A stretch of 45,552 nucleotides of DNA from an uncultured Oscillospiraceae bacterium (GCA_947625965.1 CANQQO010000007.1:1-45552), one strand, 5' to 3'; positions 18,464 through 27,398 are shown, numbered from the stretch's first letter. Program-made: numbers and translations. Notes: generated by a model not told the origin, from the sequence alone.

Positions 18464-19219
18464 ATGATTACACCGCAGCAAATCGATCAGGTCTCCTTCA
18501 GCCGGGCCACCTTCGGCGGCTACGACATGCAGTCGGTGGACGAATTCCTGGAGCCGCTGACCGAGGATTATATCACCCTTTACAAGGAGAACGCCCTGCT
18601 CAAGAGCAAAATGCGGGTCCTGGTGAGCAAGCTGGAGGAGTATCGGAAGAACGAGGCCAGCATGAAGGACGCCATTGTCAACGCCCAGAAGACCTGCGAC
18701 CGGATGGTCAAGGACGCCGAGGCCAAGTGCGCCAAGATGCTCAGCGACGCCAACGCCGCCGCGGCGGAGAACGCCCGGAACGCCGACGGCCTGATCGCCG
18801 CGGAGAACGCCCGGGTGGACGACGCCCGCCGGGCTGCCAGCGCCAAGATCGACGAGATCGAGGAGCAGCTCCGGGCCTGCATCCAGGCACTGGACCGGAT
18901 CAAGGAGGCCAACAAGCCCCTGACGCCCGCTGCCCCCGCCGCCACTGCCGCGCCGGCAGCCCCCGCCGCGCCTGCCGCCCCCGCTCAACAGGCCTTTGAC
19001 TATGAGAAGACGGCGCGCCCCGCGCCGGCCCCCAAGCAGCCGGACCCGGCGGACGCCGTAGCGGACGAGATCGCCCACACCCTGGAGTCCCTGGTGGGCA
19101 CCACGGAGGAGTCCGCGCCCAAAGCGGCCCCCCAGCATCCCACGTCGGATACCACCAGCAAGTTTACCAATCTCCGGTTCGGGCGGAATTACGACCCCAC
19201 CCACAACAACAAGAAATAA
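18464..19219 (+). CDS. divIVA: DivIVA domain-containing protein
   Basis: MITPQQIDQVSFSRATFGGYDMQSVDEFLEPLTEDY, then coiled coil. Confidence 0.9.
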   Translation: MITPQQIDQVSFSRATFGGYDMQSVDEFLEPLTEDYITLYKENALLKSKMRVLVSKLEEYRKNEASMKDAIVNAQKTCDRMVKDAEAKCAKMLSDANAAAAENARNADGLIAAENARVDDARRAASAKIDEIEEQLRACIQALDRIKEANKPLTPAAPAATAAPAAPAAPAAPAQQAFDYEKTARPAPAPKQPDPADAVADEIAHTLESLVGTTEESAPKAAPQHPTSDTTSKFTNLRFGRNYDPTHNNKK

Positions 19220-19224
19220 CCGCA

Positions 19225-19468
19225 ATGCCATGACGAGGACAGGCGGTTTGGCCCACCCCCTTCAGAGAGCTGCCGGCTGGTGCGAGGCAGCGGCGGAGGC
19301 CGGACCGTATCCCCTCCGAGCAGCGTGCCGAAAAGCAGTAGGCCACGCCGGGAGCGCCCGATACAGCGCGGCAAGCGCCGGGGAGATCCCCGGAACGAGA
19401 GTGGTACCGCAGAGGTTTCGCGCCTTTGTCTCTTAAGAAAGAGACAAAGGCGCTTATTTTATTTAGAA
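19225..19468 (+). promoter_or_regulatory. T-box leader of ileS; probable ATC (Ile) specifier at 19309-19311
   Basis: GAACGAGAGTGGTACCGC T-box core at ~19392-19410 and terminator GCGCCTTTGTCTC-ttaaga-AAGAGACAAAGGCGC-TTATTTTATTT, directly upstream of ileS. Confidence 0.9.
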
Positions 19469-19487
19469 TTGCAGGAGGTCAACCCCA

Positions 19488-22259
19488 ATGGATTACAAAT
19501 CCACCATCATCACGCCGAAAACCGACTTTCCCATGAAGGCGAACCTTCCCAACCGGGAACCGGGGATGCTGCAAAAGTGGGAGGACATGGACCTGTACAG
19601 CCTAATGCTGGAAAAGAATCAGGACAAGCCCCCCTTCGTCCTCCACGACGGCCCGCCCTTTTCCAACGGCGACATCCACATGGGAACCGCCATGAACAAG
19701 ACGCTGAAGGACTTCATCATCCGCTCCCGGGCCATGATGGGCTATTTCACCCCCTTTATTCCCGGGTGGGACAACCACGGTATGCCTATCGAGTCCGCCA
19801 TTATCAAAAAGAACAAGCTGAACCGGAAGGCCATGCCTGTCCCCGAGTTCCGCTCCGCCTGCGAGGCCTTTGCCGAGAGCTATGTCCAGCGGCAGATGGC
19901 CGAGTTCAAGCGCCTGGGAGCGGTGGGGGACTGGAAGCACCCCTACCGGACCATGGACAAGGCCTTCGAGGCGGAGGAGGTCAAGGTCTTCGGGGCCATG
20001 TACCGCAAGGGCTATATCTATAAGGGACTGAAGCCCGTCTACTGGTGCCCCAAGGACGAGACGGCCCTGGCCGAGGCGGAGATCGAGTACCAGGACGACC
20101 CCTGCACCTCCGTCTTCGTCAAATTCCCCCTGGCCGACGACCAGGGGAAGCTCTCCGCGTTTTCCGGGGAGAAGATCTTCTTCGTCATCTGGACCACCAC
20201 CATCTGGACCCTGCCCGGCAACATGGCCGTGTGCCTCCACCCCCGGGAGGAGTACGTTCTGGCCAAGGCGGACAACGGGGAGACTTATATCCTGGCCCGG
20301 GCCCTGGCGGATAAGGTCATGGCCCTGGGCGGCTTCGACCACTACGAGGTCCTGGCTGCCTATCCCGGCAGCTTCTTTGAGAACATGACCGCGAACCATC
20401 CCTTCCTGCCCAAGACCTCCCGGCTCGTGAACGCGGAATACGTCACCATGGACTCCGGCACGGGCTGCGTCCACACCGCCCCCGGCTTCGGCGCCGACGA
20501 CTACCAGACCTGTATGCGCTATGGCATGGACCTGGTGGTGCCCGTCAACGACCAGGGCCGCCACACCGAATACGCCGGCAAGTACGCCGGCCTGACCACC
20601 GAGGAATCCAACCCCGTCATCTTGGCGGATATGAAAGCCAACGGCTCCCTCTTCGCCTCCCAGGAGATCACCCACTCCTATCCCCACTGTTGGCGGTGCA
20701 AGCACCCCATCATCTTCCGGGCCACTCCCCAGTGGTTCTGCTCCGTGGACGCTTTCAAGGACCAGGCCGTCGCGGCCTGCCAGGATGTGTCCTGGACCCC
20801 GGCCTGGGGCCAGGACCGGATGGTCAGCATGATCCGGGAGCGGGCCGACTGGTGCATCTCCCGCCAGCGCCGCTGGGGCCTGCCCATTCCCGTGTTCTAC
20901 TGCAAGGACTGCGGCAAGCCCGTCTGCACCCCCGAGACCATCGAGCACATCAGCGCCCTCTTTGGGGAGCATGGCTCCAACATCTGGTTCCAGAAGGACG
21001 CCATGGAGCTGATCCCCCAGGGCCTCAAGTGCCCCCATTGCGGCGGCGAAACCTTTGAAAAGGAAACCGACACGCTGGACGGCTGGTTCGACTCCGGCTC
21101 CACCCACTACGCCGCCCTTCGCCGCCGGACGCCGGAGCTGTGGCCGGCGGACGTGTACCTGGAGGGGGCGGACCAGTACCGGGGCTGGTTCCAGTCCAGC
21201 CTCCTCACCAGCGTAGGCGCCCTGGGGGAGGGCGCGCCCTTCAAGCAGGTCCTGACCCACGGCTGGACTGTGGACGGCCAGGGCCGGGCCATGCACAAGT
21301 CCCTGGGCAACGGCATGGACCCCAACGACCTGATCAAGCAGTACGGCGCGGACATCGTCCGGCTCTGGGCCGGCTCCTCCGACTACCATGCCGACGTCCG
21401 CTGCTCCGGCGAGATCTTCAAGCAGCTCAGCCAGAACTATCTGAAATTCCGCAACACCGCCCGGTACTGCCTGGGCAACCTCTCCGACTTCACCACCGAC
21501 CGCCTGGTTCCCCCGGAGGATATGGACAGTCTGGACCGCTGGGCGCTGACCAGGCTGGACAGCCTGGTGAAACAGTGCCGGAGGGCCTATCTGGACTATG
21601 AATTCCACGTCGTGTCCCACGCGGTGAACGACTTCTGCGTTGTGGAGCTGTCCAGCTTCTACCTGGACATTCTGAAGGACCGCCTCTACTGCGACGGCCG
21701 GGACAGCCTCCGCCGCCGCTCCGCCCAGACCGCCCTTTACTATATCGTGGACAGCCTGGCCAAGGTCTTCGCCCCCATCCTGCCCTTCACCTGCGACGAG
21801 ATCTGGCAGGCCATGCCCCACCGGGACACCGACGACCGGCGGAACATCCTCCTCAACCAGATGCCCGAGGACCTGGGGGCATATCCCCTCGGCGAGGAAG
21901 AAATGGCCCGCTGGGATCAGGTCATCGCCCTCCGTCAGGAGGTCAACGGCCTCCTGGAGCTGGCCCGGGGCGACAAGCGGATCGGCAAGGCCCTGGAGGC
22001 CCACGTCAGCCTTTCTCAGGAGCGGGAGGAATGGAAGGGCATCGACCTGGCCCAGGTATTCATCGTCTCCTCCTGTGCCTTTGAGGACGCCCCGGAGGGC
22101 GCGGTGACGGGCCAAAGCGCCGTCTATCCCGGACTGACCATCGCGGTCACCGAGGCCAAGGGGACCAAGTGCCCCCGCTGCTGGAACTTCACCACCCAGG
22201 CCGACGCCCGGGGCCTCTGCCCCCGCTGCGCCGCCGTCATTGACGACCTCGAACTCTGA
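19488..22259 (+). CDS. ileS: Isoleucyl-tRNA synthetase
   Basis: LHDGPPFSNGDIHMGTAMNKTLKDFI, GWDNHGMPIE, KSLGNGMDPNDLI, C-terminal CPRCWNFTTQADARGLCPRC zinc motif. Confidence 0.98.
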   Translation: MDYKSTIITPKTDFPMKANLPNREPGMLQKWEDMDLYSLMLEKNQDKPPFVLHDGPPFSNGDIHMGTAMNKTLKDFIIRSRAMMGYFTPFIPGWDNHGMPIESAIIKKNKLNRKAMPVPEFRSACEAFAESYVQRQMAEFKRLGAVGDWKHPYRTMDKAFEAEEVKVFGAMYRKGYIYKGLKPVYWCPKDETALAEAEIEYQDDPCTSVFVKFPLADDQGKLSAFSGEKIFFVIWTTTIWTLPGNMAVCLHPREEYVLAKADNGETYILARALADKVMALGGFDHYEVLAAYPGSFFENMTANHPFLPKTSRLVNAEYVTMDSGTGCVHTAPGFGADDYQTCMRYGMDLVVPVNDQGRHTEYAGKYAGLTTEESNPVILADMKANGSLFASQEITHSYPHCWRCKHPIIFRATPQWFCSVDAFKDQAVAACQDVSWTPAWGQDRMVSMIRERADWCISRQRRWGLPIPVFYCKDCGKPVCTPETIEHISALFGEHGSNIWFQKDAMELIPQGLKCPHCGGETFEKETDTLDGWFDSGSTHYAALRRRTPELWPADVYLEGADQYRGWFQSSLLTSVGALGEGAPFKQVLTHGWTVDGQGRAMHKSLGNGMDPNDLIKQYGADIVRLWAGSSDYHADVRCSGEIFKQLSQNYLKFRNTARYCLGNLSDFTTDRLVPPEDMDSLDRWALTRLDSLVKQCRRAYLDYEFHVVSHAVNDFCVVELSSFYLDILKDRLYCDGRDSLRRRSAQTALYYIVDSLAKVFAPILPFTCDEIWQAMPHRDTDDRRNILLNQMPEDLGAYPLGEEEMARWDQVIALRQEVNGLLELARGDKRIGKALEAHVSLSQEREEWKGIDLAQVFIVSSCAFEDAPEGAVTGQSAVYPGLTIAVTEAKGTKCPRCWNFTTQADARGLCPRCAAVIDDLEL

Positions 22260-22274
22260 TCCCCATCCCAAAAG

Positions 22275-22305
22275 AGCGCCTGCCGCGATCATGCGGCAGG
22301 CGCTT
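22275..22305 (+). terminator. Hairpin at ileS 3' side, left flank of repeat copy 2
   Basis: AGCGCCTGCCGC-GATCAT-GCGGCAGGCGCTT. Confidence 0.75.
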
Positions 22306-22307
22306 GC

Positions 22308-22536
22308 GGCTGTCAAAAACGAAGGTTTTTGACAGCCTTCCAAATGGGACCCGCTTCGCTGGGCTCCCATTTGGAGAGGATCGCAGGCTGAACCGCGCAC
22401 TCGCCGGTCTTTCGCCCGGCTCGCACACTCTCAGCCTGATAGGTATTTTTTGCCAGGTACACGCCCTGGCAAAAAATGATTGAAATGGGTTTGCCGTCTG
22501 CGGACGGCAAACTCAAAAGGGCTTTTTTGGCAAACT
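22308..22536 (+). repeat. Multi-hairpin intergenic repeat, copy 2
   Basis: Same ordered hairpins as copies 1 and 3; one internal segment replaced (CGCCGGTCTTTCGCCCGGCTCG instead of CTGTACGCCGGAGGCGCACAG). Confidence 0.95.
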
Positions 22537-22568
22537 AAGCGCCTGCCGCATGATCGCGGCAGGCGCTT
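22537..22568 (-). terminator. Hairpin at CBS-gene 3' side, right flank of repeat copy 2
   Basis: AAGCGCCTGCCGC-ATGATC-GCGGCAGGCGCTT, reverse complement of the left flank hairpin. Confidence 0.75.
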
Positions 22569-22586
22569 GTCAATAAGGTTGCTGGA

Positions 22587-23000
22587 TCAATCCTCGGGGA
22601 AGAGAAGCTGGCGGCAGTACTGAATGATGGCCCGGCGGGTGACGATGCCGATGAAGGTCTCCTTGTCGTCCACCACGGGGACGAAATTCTGGTTGCTGGC
22701 CCGTTCCACCAGTTCGTGCATGGTGGTGGTGACCCGGACGGGGATGTTGTCCCGCCGGCGGGCGACCTCGTGGATCCGGTGGGCCTCCGCCTGGCGCATA
22801 TCCATATAGCACAGATTTTTCAGAGCCCGCAGCAGATCCCCCTCGGTGAGGGTCCCCCGGTATTCCCCCCGCCGGTTTAGGATCGGCAGAGCGGAGAAGC
22901 CGGCGGCGTCCATTTTTTCCAGGGCCTGGCGCAGGGTGTAGTCGTCATAGAGGAAGGCGCAGAGGGCCTTCGGGGTCAGAAAAAATAGTATGTTGTTCAT
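22587..23000 (-). CDS. CBS domain-pair protein
   Basis: YDDYTLRQALEKMDAAGFSALPILNRRGEYRGTLTEGDLLRAL ... PVRVTTTMHELVERASNQNFVPVVDDKETFIGIVTRRAIIQY. Confidence 0.92.
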   Translation of the reverse strand: MNNILFFLTPKALCAFLYDDYTLRQALEKMDAAGFSALPILNRRGEYRGTLTEGDLLRALKNLCYMDMRQAEAHRIHEVARRRDNIPVRVTTTMHELVERASNQNFVPVVDDKETFIGIVTRRAIIQYCRQLLFPED

Positions 23001-23382
23001 AGATGCTCCTTTTTGCCCAGGGTATTGCCGGAGGTTCCGACATGGATATTATAGCATATTCTTCCGGCGAAAGCATGAATACTTCTGAAATTTCTTTCCG
23101 ACGGATGCCGAAATATTTCCCTGGTTTTTGTGCAAATCCACAAAATAAAAGGGCAAAACGAGGGGAGTCTCGTCTAAAGTGGCAAAATTCCCTTCCCAGC
23201 CCCGGAACGATCCCGGTCCCGGACCCGGCGGGACGCCATCCGAAAGTCCTCTTTTTCCCCTCTCCCCGGAGTAGAATCCCCCGCTCTCCCCAGGAGAGAG
23301 GCTCTACCGCCACAAGTAGCGGGCTTTTTTCCCGAAAATATGGTATGCTCTTTCCAGGAAAAAATGAAAGGGGAGTTTTGCG

Positions 23383-24054
23383 ATGAAGCGTACCCGTCTC
23401 CGGGACCGGGCCCTGCCCGCCTACACCCAGGGAGAAGAAGTGACCAATATGGTGACCCATATCGTGGGCGCCCTGCTGGGCGTCCTGGCCCTGGTGCTGT
23501 GCGTCCACAAGGCCGCCTGGAAGGGAAATGTCTACGGCGTGGTGGCCTCCTCCATCTACGGCGCCTCCCTGGTGACCCTCTACACCGTCTCCAGCGTCTA
23601 CCACGGCCTCCGGCCCAACACCGGCAAAAAGGTCTTACAGATCCTAGACCATTGCACCATCTATTTTCTCATCGCCGGGAGCTACACGCCCATGGCCCTG
23701 TCGGCTCTGCGGCCGGCCTACCCGGTGCTGGGGTGGTGCCTCTTTGGATTCCAGTGGGCCATGGCCGCCCTGGCCATCACCCTGACGGCCATCGATCTGC
23801 GGAAGTACCGGGCTTTCTCCATGGTCTGCTACATCTGCATGGGCTGGGCCATCCTGCCCTTCTTCCCTCAGACCATGGCGGTCCTGTCGCCCACGGGATT
23901 TTACCTGCTCCTGACCGGCGGCATCGCCTACACCGTTGGGGCGATCCTCTACGGCATCGGCTCCAAGGTCCCCTGGTTCCACTCGGTGTTCCATGTCTTT
24001 GTGCTGCTGGGAAGCGCCCTCCAATTCATGGCCATCTACGGCTACGGGCTGTAA
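23383..24054 (+). CDS. Hemolysin III family (PAQR-like, TrhA) membrane protein
   Basis: GEEVTNMVTHIVGALLGVLALVL, SSVYHGLRPNTGKKVLQILDHCTIYFLIAGSYTPM. Confidence 0.93.
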   Translation: MKRTRLRDRALPAYTQGEEVTNMVTHIVGALLGVLALVLCVHKAAWKGNVYGVVASSIYGASLVTLYTVSSVYHGLRPNTGKKVLQILDHCTIYFLIAGSYTPMALSALRPAYPVLGWCLFGFQWAMAALAITLTAIDLRKYRAFSMVCYICMGWAILPFFPQTMAVLSPTGFYLLLTGGIAYTVGAILYGIGSKVPWFHSVFHVFVLLGSALQFMAIYGYGL

Positions 24055-24061
24055 CAAATTT

Positions 24062-24085
24062 GCCCTCCCCGAACAGGGGAGGGCA
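24062..24085 (+). terminator. Hairpin, left flank of repeat copy 4
   Basis: GCCCTCCCC-GAACA-GGGGAGGGC. Confidence 0.65.
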
Positions 24086-24087
24086 AG

Positions 24088-24201
24088 TTCCAAATGGGAC
24101 CCGCTCCCATTTGGAGGGGATCGCAGGCTGAATAGCCCACTCGCTGTACGCCGGAGGCGCACAGCTCGCTCGACTGCCGCCTGAGAGGTATGATTTGACA
24201 A
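24088..24201 (+). repeat. Multi-hairpin intergenic repeat, copy 4 (internally deleted)
   Basis: TTCCAAATGGGACCCGCTCCCATTTGGAGGGGATCGCAGGCTGAA...CTCGCTGTACGCCGGAGGCGCACAGCTCGC...CTGAGAGGTAT then GATTTGACAAGC right end as in copy 3. Confidence 0.9.
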
Positions 24202-24203
24202 GC

Positions 24204-24228
24204 GCCCTCCCCTTTTCGGGGAGGGCAA
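24204..24228 (-). terminator. Hairpin, right flank of repeat copy 4 / thiT terminator
   Basis: GCCCTCCCC-TTTTC-GGGGAGGGC. Confidence 0.65.
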
Positions 24229-24233
24229 GGTTT

Positions 24234-24884
24234 TTAGTGCTTGTTGACCCGCTTCAGCGCGGTGGCAAGGATGGGGGTGGCGACGGTGGTGGAGATGATC
24301 TCCGGGACCATATACCCGCCGTTGTAGATGGCGGAGAAGGCCCAGGCGCCGACCTGGAAGACCAGGTGGTCCGGCTCGTCGGCGTACCAGACCTTGTCCA
24401 GCTCATACCAGATATAGACGCCGGACAGCAGGTGGCACCCATACCGGATCAGCGTCACCAGCAGGGCCCCCAGGACGGCGGCCAAGATCAGGTTGACGGC
24501 GCTGTTTTTGGTGAACTTGACGCTGCGGAAGAGCCCGCCCAGGCCCAGCAGGGTGAAGGGCAGCAGATAGTCAAGGATGATCGCCGCCGCGATGCCCCCC
24601 GCCGTGGGGACGTACATCACATCGCCCATTCCCTGGATGAGCTGAATGAGAGCGTGGGCCAGGCCCGCCACCAGGCCGGGCTTCACGCCCCAGCGCAGGG
24701 AGTAGAGGATGATGGGGACCATGGACAGCAGCGTGACGGAGCCGCCATAGGGCGCGTCCCAGAGCTTGAGGTAGCTCAGAACGGTGGCCAGCGCCACCAT
24801 CAGTCCCCCTTCGACCAGCTCCCGGGTGGGGAGCCACGGGGTGCCCTTCCCCGCCGACTTCGGATTTCGTTCTTCGTTTGCCAT
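24234..24884 (-). CDS. thiT: ECF-type thiamine transporter S component ThiT
   Basis: LVEGGLMVALATVLSYLKLWDAPYGGSVTLLSMVPIILYSLRWGVKPGLVAG; TPP riboswitch upstream. Confidence 0.92.
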   Translation of the reverse strand: MANEERNPKSAGKGTPWLPTRELVEGGLMVALATVLSYLKLWDAPYGGSVTLLSMVPIILYSLRWGVKPGLVAGLAHALIQLIQGMGDVMYVPTAGGIAAAIILDYLLPFTLLGLGGLFRSVKFTKNSAVNLILAAVLGALLVTLIRYGCHLLSGVYIWYELDKVWYADEPDHLVFQVGAWAFSAIYNGGYMVPEIISTTVATPILATALKRVNKH

Positions 24885-24959
24885 TTTGCAAACCTCCTAA
24901 AAAAAGTATCGCATTGCAAGTCCGTCCCGGCGCAATGCGACACTTGAAAAGTCCACACA

Positions 24960-25055
24960 GCATCTTTCCCTCCGACGGTACTGACCGTATCAGGTTCACG
25001 GGTAAGGGCGGCGTCAGCCCACTCTCAGCCGGATGCCTCCGGCCCCCCGAAGATG
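24960..25055 (-). promoter_or_regulatory. TPP riboswitch (THI element) upstream of thiT
   Basis: Minus strand CGGGGGGCCGGAGGCATCCGGCTGAGAGTGGGC...ACCCGTGAACCTGATACGGTCAGTACCGTCGGAGGGAAAGATG. Confidence 0.95.
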
Positions 25056-25077
25056 GTTTGTAATGCGATCTATCAAT

Positions 25078-25105
25078 ATAATAGCACGTTTTTTCCGTCT
25101 GTCAA
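25078..25105 (-). promoter_or_regulatory. Promoter of TPP riboswitch-thiT transcript
   Basis: Minus strand TTGACA - 16 nt - TATTAT. Confidence 0.75.
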
Positions 25106-25440
25106 GCCATTTCCAGGGACAATTCTTTGCCGCCCAGGATGTGGAAGTGCAGATGGGGCACAGACTGCCCCGCGTCGGGCCCGCAGTTGGACACCACCCG
25201 GAAGCCGCCCGTCAGTCCCTCCTGCCGGGCGATTTGGGGAATGACGGCGAAGATGTGACCCACCAGAGCGGCGTGTTCCTCCGTCAGCTCCGCGACGGAG
25301 CCGATATGGGCCTTTGGGATCACCAAAATGTGGGTGGGGGCCTGGGGATTGATGTCCCGGAAGGCGAGAATGGCGTCGTCCTCATAGACCTTGGTGGAGG
25401 GGATGTCCCCGGCGGCGATTCTGCAAAACAGGCAGTCCAT
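25102..25440 (-). CDS. HIT family (histidine triad) protein
   Basis: MDCLFCRIAAGDIPSTKVYEDD, PTHILVIPKAHI, QSVPHLHFHILGG (HxHxH). Confidence 0.96.
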   Translation of the reverse strand: MDCLFCRIAAGDIPSTKVYEDDAILAFRDINPQAPTHILVIPKAHIGSVAELTEEHAALVGHIFAVIPQIARQEGLTGGFRVVSNCGPDAGQSVPHLHFHILGGKELSLEMA

Positions 25441-25455
25441 AGTATTACCTCCTAA

Positions 25456-25929
25456 TTATAATCCAATGACGTAAAACACCCCGGCGCTGGCCAGGTACAT
25501 GATGACCCCGGCGATGACCACGCCCAGGGACACAGCCAGGAAGGTGGTTTTGACCCCGAAATCCAGGAAGCTGGCGGCCATGGCCCCGGTCCAGGCCCCG
25601 GTGCCCGGCAGGGGAATACCCACGAAGAGCATCAGGCCGATGATCAGCCCATACCGCCCGGTCTTCCTGGCGACCTTTTCCCCGGCCCGGTGGCCCCGGG
25701 TCAGGAAGAAGCGGCAGGCCGGACCCAGATATTTCTTCTCCGAGCCCCAGGTCAGGAATTGCCTGGCGAAGTAGTAGATGAAGGGCACAGGTACGATATT
25801 TCCGATCACGCAGACGATCAGCGCCGGCACATAGGGCAGCCCCATCTGCACGGCCATGGGTACGGACAGCCGCAGCTCCGCCACCGGCAGCATGGAGGCG
25901 AAAAAAATAATGAGATATTTCCCCAGCAT
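25456..25929 (-). CDS. Small multi-drug export family membrane protein
   Basis: MLPVAELRLSVPMAVQMGLPYVPALIVCVIGNIVPVPFIYYFAR, FVGIPLPGTGAWTGAMAASFL. Confidence 0.88.
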   Translation of the reverse strand: MLGKYLIIFFASMLPVAELRLSVPMAVQMGLPYVPALIVCVIGNIVPVPFIYYFARQFLTWGSEKKYLGPACRFFLTRGHRAGEKVARKTGRYGLIIGLMLFVGIPLPGTGAWTGAMAASFLDFGVKTTFLAVSLGVVIAGVIMYLASAGVFYVIGL

Positions 25930-26155
25930 GAAAAACCACCTGAAACGTCAAATTCTGTCCATCATTGTATCACAGTTTGGACCGGGACGCAAGAGAAAAT
26001 CTCGGGAAGCCCGGAACAAATCGCCGGGGGCGTTTTTTCGCCGGAAAAAGGCAGCTCCAGCCGGACGCCCGCCCGTTCTCTGGGAAAACCCCGCCCCGCG
26101 CCCGGTCCTTTTTGGGGGACAGGAGAAATAACCGGTCCCGCGGGGAGATTTCCGG

Positions 26156-26184
26156 TTGCATTTGGCGCGGAAATCTGTTAAAAT
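26156..26184 (+). promoter_or_regulatory. Candidate promoter of XRE gene
   Basis: TTGCAT - 17 nt - TAAAAT, ~35 nt before ATG. Confidence 0.5.
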
Positions 26185-26219
26185 GGAAAATGGAAAAACG
26201 TTGTTGGGAGGGACCGCCC

Positions 26220-26864
26220 ATGGACGCGGAGGAGCTGAAAAATCGCCTCGGCAAAAACATCGCCGCCTATCGCAAGCAGGAGAACTGGACCCAGGCAGAC
26301 CTGGCGGAGCGGCTGAACTATTCGGACAAGGCGGTCTCCAAATGGGAGCGGGGGGAGTCCGTCCCCGACGTGATGACCCTGGTCCAGCTCGCGGACCTGT
26401 TCGGCATCCAGACCGACGAGCTCCTGTCCGACCCCGACGCCCTGCCGGAGGAGACGGGCAAGGTGGAGCAGGCCATGAGCCGGGTGGTGGAGAAGACCCT
26501 GAAGCGGAAGGCCGACAAGGGGATCATCCTCATGCTCTCGGCCCTGCTGGTCTGGTTCGTGGCGCTTCTGGTGTACGTGGTGCTGTCCAGCCTGGGCTTC
26601 GAGGTCTCCGCCGTCGCCTTTGTCTACGCCATCCCCGTCACCGGCATCGTGCTGCTGAGCCTCCGGTCCGCCTGGCGGGATTTCCGGTGGAATCGGGCGT
26701 TGATCTCCGTGATCATGTGGGGCGGGATCCTGAGCGTCTATACGACCTTTCTGGTTTTTGTGAATGTGAGCCTGTGGCGGCTGTTCCTGCTGGGCATCCC
26801 CGGGCAATTGGCCATTTTCCTCTGGTTCCGGATGTTCCGGAAGCGGGAGAAAAGCGATGGATAA
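26220..26864 (+). CDS. XRE family transcriptional regulator with C-terminal transmembrane region
   Basis: LGKNIAAYRKQENWTQADLAERLNYSDKAVSKWERGESVPDVMTLVQLADLFGIQTDELL, then several hydrophobic segments. Confidence 0.92.
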   Translation: MDAEELKNRLGKNIAAYRKQENWTQADLAERLNYSDKAVSKWERGESVPDVMTLVQLADLFGIQTDELLSDPDALPEETGKVEQAMSRVVEKTLKRKADKGIILMLSALLVWFVALLVYVVLSSLGFEVSAVAFVYAIPVTGIVLLSLRSAWRDFRWNRALISVIMWGGILSVYTTFLVFVNVSLWRLFLLGIPGQLAIFLWFRMFRKREKSDG

Positions 26865-27387
26865 GCGGGCTCTGCGGGCCCGGATCCGGGCGGAAAAACG
26901 GGCCATGTCCGTGGAAGCCATGGAGGCCAAAAGCGCCGCCCTGGGCCGCCTTTTGACCGAGACCCCGGAATACCGGGCCGCCTCCGCCGTCTACGGCTAC
27001 TATCCCTGCAATCAGGAGGTCCGCCTCCTGCCCATTTTGGGTTTGGCCATGGCCCAGGGAAAACGGGTGGCCCTGCCCAGGATCGTGGACGGGGAAATGA
27101 TTTTTCTGTACGTCACGGACTTGACCCGGGTGGCCCCGGGCTTCGGGGGCATCCCGGAGCCTACGGAAGGGGAGCGGGCCCGGGACCCAAGGGCCCTGGT
27201 GCTCCTGCCGGGCCTGGCATTTGACTCAGCCGGCCGCCGTCTGGGCTACGGCGGCGGATTCTACGACCGGTTCCTGGCCCTGGAGCCGGAGCATCCGACC
27301 GTGGCCCTTTGCTACGATTTTCAAATGGTCCCGGAGGTGCCGGCGGAGGCCCACGATCTGCCCGCCGGACGGGTCCTCTGGGCATAG
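26857..27387 (+). CDS. 5-formyltetrahydrofolate cyclo-ligase
   Basis: YGYYPCNQEVRLLPIL, GKRVALPRI, VLLPGLAFDSAGRRLGYGGGFYDRFL. Confidence 0.94.
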   Translation: MDKRALRARIRAEKRAMSVEAMEAKSAALGRLLTETPEYRAASAVYGYYPCNQEVRLLPILGLAMAQGKRVALPRIVDGEMIFLYVTDLTRVAPGFGGIPEPTEGERARDPRALVLLPGLAFDSAGRRLGYGGGFYDRFLALEPEHPTVALCYDFQMVPEVPAEAHDLPAGRVLWA

Positions 27388-27398
27388 GAGGGAAGACA

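Noticed and set aside
19602-22400. 932-aa minus-strand ORF across ileS
   Set aside because: Antisense to ileS; N-terminus comes from the intergenic repeat (MRGSACDPLQMGAQRSGSHLEGCQK), which also recurs at 6499 and 35400; artefact.
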